This document shows, in pieces, positions 60,028-64,000 of a stretch of 64,000 nucleotides of DNA. The translations under genes were made by a program, and so were the position numbers. This DNA comes from Micromonospora sp. NBC_01813. Its GTDB lineage: Bacteria > Actinomycetota > Actinomycetes > Mycobacteriales > Micromonosporaceae. How positions within the stretch are numbered: position 1 is the first letter of the stretch; each line of letters opens with the position of its first letter. The stretch lies in contig NZ_CP109067.1 of NCBI RefSeq assembly GCF_035917335.1, positions 5,331,001-5,395,000 of the forward strand, written 5' to 3'. Under the pieces are notes generated by a model. That model saw only the letters and a program-made list of their open reading frames with translations, was not told where the DNA came from and did not search any database.

Positions 60028-61760
60028 CCGGGGTCAACGGAGTGCCGGCCGGCTCGGTCCGCGTCGTCGGGTTCGGGTCCGAGCGGCGGCGGGCGCAACT
60101 CGTCTTCACCGTCGCCAACCTCGACACCGGTGCGGTCGTGTCGACCAGCCTCGTGCCGGGCACGTTCACGCCGCTGCCGACGCCGGGCGGCACCTGGTGG
60201 CTGCCGTACGCGCCGATCGTCACCGACCTCGCAGCCCGCGCGGGCGTGGCTGCGGCGACGCTGCGCGACCCGGACTTCCCCGACGAACCCGGGCGGCAGC
60301 CGTCCTCCGGGCTGATGCTGCCGATCCAGTGGCAACCCGGCATCCCCGAACGGGACCGCCACAAGTGGGAAGCCGTCGCGCTCGCCGACCGGCGCAGCAC
60401 GCCGTGGCTGGTCCTGCTCGGCCGCGCCACCGAGCCGCCGGCACCCGACCACCCTCGGCTACTCGGCCGGCTGTGCGCCCTCGCCGATCAACTACACGTC
60501 GACCTGGTGATCGAAGCCCGGCCCAGCTCCACCAAGGGCGGTCTGAGCTGGGACATCCGGTTCGAGCTCGCCGGCGGGAAAGTCCCCGACTACGCCCACC
60601 GCTGGGCGACCGACCTGCCGACGGCGCTCGCCAGGATCAGCCCGCAACTCGCCGCGTCCGGCCTGGCCGTCGCCGACCGCGACACCCCTGCCCACTACCT
60701 GACCGACGATGCGCTCACCCCACACCCGACGCCGGTCGGACTCGGCGGCCACGACCTCGACCAACTCGAACGCCGGATGCTCGCCGACGCCGAACAACAC
60801 GGCGGCGCGCAGGCCATCTGGCGCAACCGGCACTGGTGGCACAACAGCCTGCGACCGGCCGAAACCGACGGCCGATTCGTACGCGGCGGGGAGCCACCGG
60901 CCCCGAAACACTGGGCCGAGGCGATCCCTACCCACCCCTGCACCCGCTGCACCCAGGCGGTCGACCCGCCGTACTGCCTGGACTGTTACGGCACCCGCCG
61001 GGTCCGGCGCGGCGCGGTCGTCACCGTCACTGACCTGCGCGGCCGGACCGTGCACCGCAACTGGCGACCCGACGACGCCACGCCGACTCTCGTCCACACC
61101 GACCGACAGTCCGGCACCAGCGTGTGGCAACTGCCGGAGCACTATCAGATCGGCGCGTTCGCGGCGGAGTTCGGCGTACCGCCGATTGACCTGACCGACC
61201 TCGACGGCGAGCATGTCGTCGACCAGCACCTGCGCCTCGGTGTCAGCCAGCTCGCGCCCGGCGGCGGTGACCCGGTCGGTGCGTACCTCGGTGAAATCGC
61301 CGCCACCCACGACGGCGCCCGCATCCTCGCCCGCACCAACGACTGGCCCGGCCCCACCCTCGACGAGGTCGCCCGCCTCGTCACCGGCCTCGGGCTCGCC
61401 CTGGACATCACCGTCGTCGACCACCGCGACAGCATCGGCCGGCCGGAGCTGATGCAGGGCCACACCTGGTCGGTCCAGGTCGCCGAGCCGGCCAGCCCGC
61501 CACCCGTCGACCCGTTCCCGACCTGCGCCGCCCTGCCCGAAGCCGTCGCGCTGTGCTACCGCTACCTCTACGGCGCACTACGCGCCACCATCCCTACCGA
61601 CCCCGAACAGCCGATGTCCGTCCCACAACGGCCCGCGTCGGCAGGTCCAGCACCCGACACCACCAGCTTCATCACCGAGGTACGCCGCCTCGCCGCTACC
61701 CACCCCGGCACCCCCGCCACCATCCGTATCCAAACCGACGACACCCACACCACCACGTAG
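60024..61760 (+). CDS. Large protein of unknown function with zinc-ribbon motif
   Basis: 578 aa from the GTG at 60024 (GTGA overlap with the DivIVA-motif gene). No signal peptide or membrane helices. Residues ~1-300 are mixed alpha/beta (VRVVGFGSERRRAQLVFTVANLDTGAVV, WLVLLGRATEPPAPDHPRLLGRLCALADQLHVDLVIEARP). HPCTRCTQAVDPPYCLDCYGTRR near residue 310 has four Cys in a CxxC-x(9)-CxxC zinc-ribbon spacing. The remainder includes a beta-rich stretch and an acidic/Thr-rich tail. I recognise no family. Coupling to the DivIVA-motif protein and control by a minimal GntR suggest an element-borne module. Confidence 0.6.
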   Translation: MTGVNGVPAGSVRVVGFGSERRRAQLVFTVANLDTGAVVSTSLVPGTFTPLPTPGGTWWLPYAPIVTDLAARAGVAAATLRDPDFPDEPGRQPSSGLMLPIQWQPGIPERDRHKWEAVALADRRSTPWLVLLGRATEPPAPDHPRLLGRLCALADQLHVDLVIEARPSSTKGGLSWDIRFELAGGKVPDYAHRWATDLPTALARISPQLAASGLAVADRDTPAHYLTDDALTPHPTPVGLGGHDLDQLERRMLADAEQHGGAQAIWRNRHWWHNSLRPAETDGRFVRGGEPPAPKHWAEAIPTHPCTRCTQAVDPPYCLDCYGTRRVRRGAVVTVTDLRGRTVHRNWRPDDATPTLVHTDRQSGTSVWQLPEHYQIGAFAAEFGVPPIDLTDLDGEHVVDQHLRLGVSQLAPGGGDPVGAYLGEIAATHDGARILARTNDWPGPTLDEVARLVTGLGLALDITVVDHRDSIGRPELMQGHTWSVQVAEPASPPPVDPFPTCAALPEAVALCYRYLYGALRATIPTDPEQPMSVPQRPASAGPAPDTTSFITEVRRLAATHPGTPATIRIQTDDTHTTT

Positions 61761-61787
61761 TGGAGCGGTCGGGGGACTTCCGCGCAG

Positions 61788-61799
61788 GCAAGCGCTTTC
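61788..61799. promoter_or_regulatory. LacI-family operator upstream of GH88 gene
   Basis: The palindrome AAGCGCTT (61790-61797) within GCAAGCGCTTTC lies 15 bp before the GH88 ATG. AAGCGCTT with a central CG is the typical core bound by actinobacterial LacI-family repressors of sugar catabolism. Confidence 0.6.
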
Positions 61800-61812
61800 C
61801 TATGCTGATCCA

Positions 61813-63269
61813 ATGATTCGGATCGACGACTCGCTGACCCCGGCCAGCCTGCAACCCAAGATCGACCGACTCTGGGAGGCGTCCGCCCAGAAGATCGACT
61901 CGATCGAGAAGACCTGCCCACCCGGATCGGCGTCGCCGGTCTTCACCGTCGCCGGCCGCTACGCCGCCCGTGGCTGGACCGAGTGGACCCAGGGCTTCCA
62001 GTACGGCTCGGCCCTGTTGCAGTTCGACGCCACCGACGAGCAGCGCTACCTGGACACCGCCCGGGAGCTGACAGTCGCCGTCATGGCCAGCCACATCAGC
62101 CACATAGGGGTGCACGACCACGGCTTCAACAACGTCAGCACGTACGGCAACCTGTGGCGGTTGATGGCCGAAGGTCGGATCCCACACAACCGGGCCGAAC
62201 GGGACTTCTACGAACTGGCCCTCAAGCTCACCGGGGCCGTGCAGGCCGCCCGGTGGCGGGACACCGCCGACGGCACCGGCTACATCTACTCCTTCAACGG
62301 CCCGCAGTCGCTGTTCGTCGACACCATCCGCTCCTGCCGGGCGCTGGCCGTGTCGCATCTGCTCGGCCACGTCCTGATGGGGGAACAGGACGAACGGATC
62401 TCGCTGCTCGGCCGACTCGTCGAACACGTCACCAACACCGCCCGGTACAACGTCTTCTACGGCGAAGGGCGCGACAGCTACGACATCCGGGGACGTACGG
62501 CGCACGAGTCGATCTTCAACGTCAACGACGGCCGGTTCCGGTGCCCGAGCACCCAGCAGGGCTACTCGCCGTTCACCACCTGGACCCGTGGACTGGCCTG
62601 GGCCATGGTCGGCTTCCCGGAGCAGTTGGAGTTCCTGACCGTGGTGCCGGACGCCGAGCTGGAGCCGTACGGCGGGCGGGCCGAGGTGACCGCGACGACG
62701 CTCAAGGCCGCGACCGCCACCTGCGACTTCTACCTCGAACACACCCCGACCGACGGGATCCCGTACTGGGACACCGGAGCACCCGGGCTCACCGCGCTCG
62801 GCGACTACCTGGACCGGCCGGCGGATCCGTACAACGATCATGAGCCGGTCGATTCGTCGGCGGCCTGCATCGGCGCGCAAGGGCTGCTGCGACTCGGCCG
62901 GTATCTCACCGGGGTCGGCCAGGCCGAGGCAGGACAGCGCTACTGGCAGGCCGGCCTGACCGTCGCGGGGACGCTCTTCGACGAGCCGTACCTGAGCACC
63001 GACCCGCACCACCAGGGGTTGATCCTGCACTCGATCTATCACCGGCCCAACGGCTGGGACCACGTGCCGGCCGGCAGTTCGGTGCCGCACGGCGAGTCCA
63101 GCATGTGGGGCGACTACCACGCCCGGGAGCTGGCGCTCTACCTGCAGCGGGTGGCACGCGACGAACCCTACTACACGTTCTACGGCCCGCTGGGCACCGC
63201 GAGCGGTGCCGCTACCGGTGCGGCCAGCGGCTCAGCAACTGGCGGCGGCGCGGCCAGCGGCGGCGGACG

Positions 63270-63273
<4 letters not shown>
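61813..63273 (+). CDS. Glycoside hydrolase family 88 (unsaturated uronyl hydrolase)
   Basis: 486 aa, ATG at 61813. (alpha/alpha)6-barrel signatures: [45 protein letters not shown] (HDHGF-type active-site segment with Asp), [41 protein letters not shown], and [10 protein letters not shown]88 enzymes release unsaturated uronic acid from products of polysaccharide lyases (pectin, glycosaminoglycan, ulvan or xanthan type); the exact substrate cannot be read. The last ~25 residues are a Gly/Ala/Ser tail. Cytosolic (no signal peptide). Coupled to the SDR gene by a 4-nt overlap and preceded by a LacI-type operator. Confidence 0.88.

Positions 63274-64000
<727 letters not shown>

Noticed and set aside
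61761-61787. Terminator after the zinc-ribbon protein gene
   Set aside because: Looked for a stem in the short gap before the GH88 operator; nothing convincing is present.

Overview
This is a very GC-rich actinobacterial segment. Family content, tRNAs and gene order point to a member of the Micromonosporaceae (Micromonospora/Solwaraspora-like). The genus is an inference; no rRNA or species marker is present. The strongest placement clue is the block crgA, DUF881, pabA, pknB, pknA, pbpA, rodA, pstP, fhaB, fhaA, tRNA-Leu (38.1-51.1 kb). It has the same order as the dnaA-proximal block of Mycobacterium (Rv0011c to Rv0020c), here with a class E sortase and a small membrane protein inserted before pabA. 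The window is therefore probably close to the replication origin.

Layout. 0-8 kb: the start of dnaK (reverse, cut by the window edge) with HspR-type HAIR boxes, diverging from two translationally coupled GTPases, then a conserved hypothetical and a low-complexity secreted or anchored protein. 8-12 kb: a three-gene 2-oxoacid dehydrogenase operon (E1 alpha, E1 beta, E2) closed by a strong hairpin. 12-27.5 kb: chromosomal housekeeping genes, including a 45-aa protein, an LppU-like lipoprotein-type membrane protein, a thioredoxin/NHL protein, the pxpB-pxpC-pxpA 5-oxoprolinase operon, a hemolysin III homologue, two DUF6458 proteins, a SixA phosphatase, a large acyl-CoA dehydrogenase, a SpoIIE phosphatase, an RlpA-like protein, a phosphoribosyltransferase and a glycosyltransferase. 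27.4-30.3 kb: an LLM oxidoreductase, then a small accessory patch with a degenerate ribbon-helix-helix (RHH) gene copy, a DUF5678-like protein, a frameshifted retropepsin-like protease and an intact RHH protein, ending at tRNA-Gly(CCC). 30.3-38 kb: a PPOX-fold protein with a LexA/SOS box, dcd, two NlpC/P60 hydrolases (one behind a c-di-AMP riboswitch), a GOLPH3-like protein, a VanZ protein and a membrane Fe-S oxidoreductase. 38-51 kb: the growth and division signalling cluster. 51-53.4 kb: an epimerase, a WecB/TagA-type glycosyltransferase and a small hypothetical.

53.9-58.9 kb is a visibly lower-GC defence-like island. A reverse transcriptase with a YVDD box and a helical C-terminal half overlaps a separate gene carrying an RX4H HEPN-type motif. 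Divergent from it is a CD-NTase-like nucleotidyltransferase followed by two single-membrane-span proteins, which looks like a CBASS-type signalling operon. These two adjacent units are the best candidates for a poorly described system.

58.6-61.8 kb carries a short GntR repressor with a palindromic operator, a long leader hairpin, a 17-codon remnant, and three coupled or near-coupled genes including a DivIVA-motif protein and a zinc-ribbon protein of unknown function. 61.8-64 kb begins a carbohydrate operon (GH88 unsaturated uronyl hydrolase plus an SDR dehydrogenase) behind a LacI-type operator. The SDR gene is cut by the window end.
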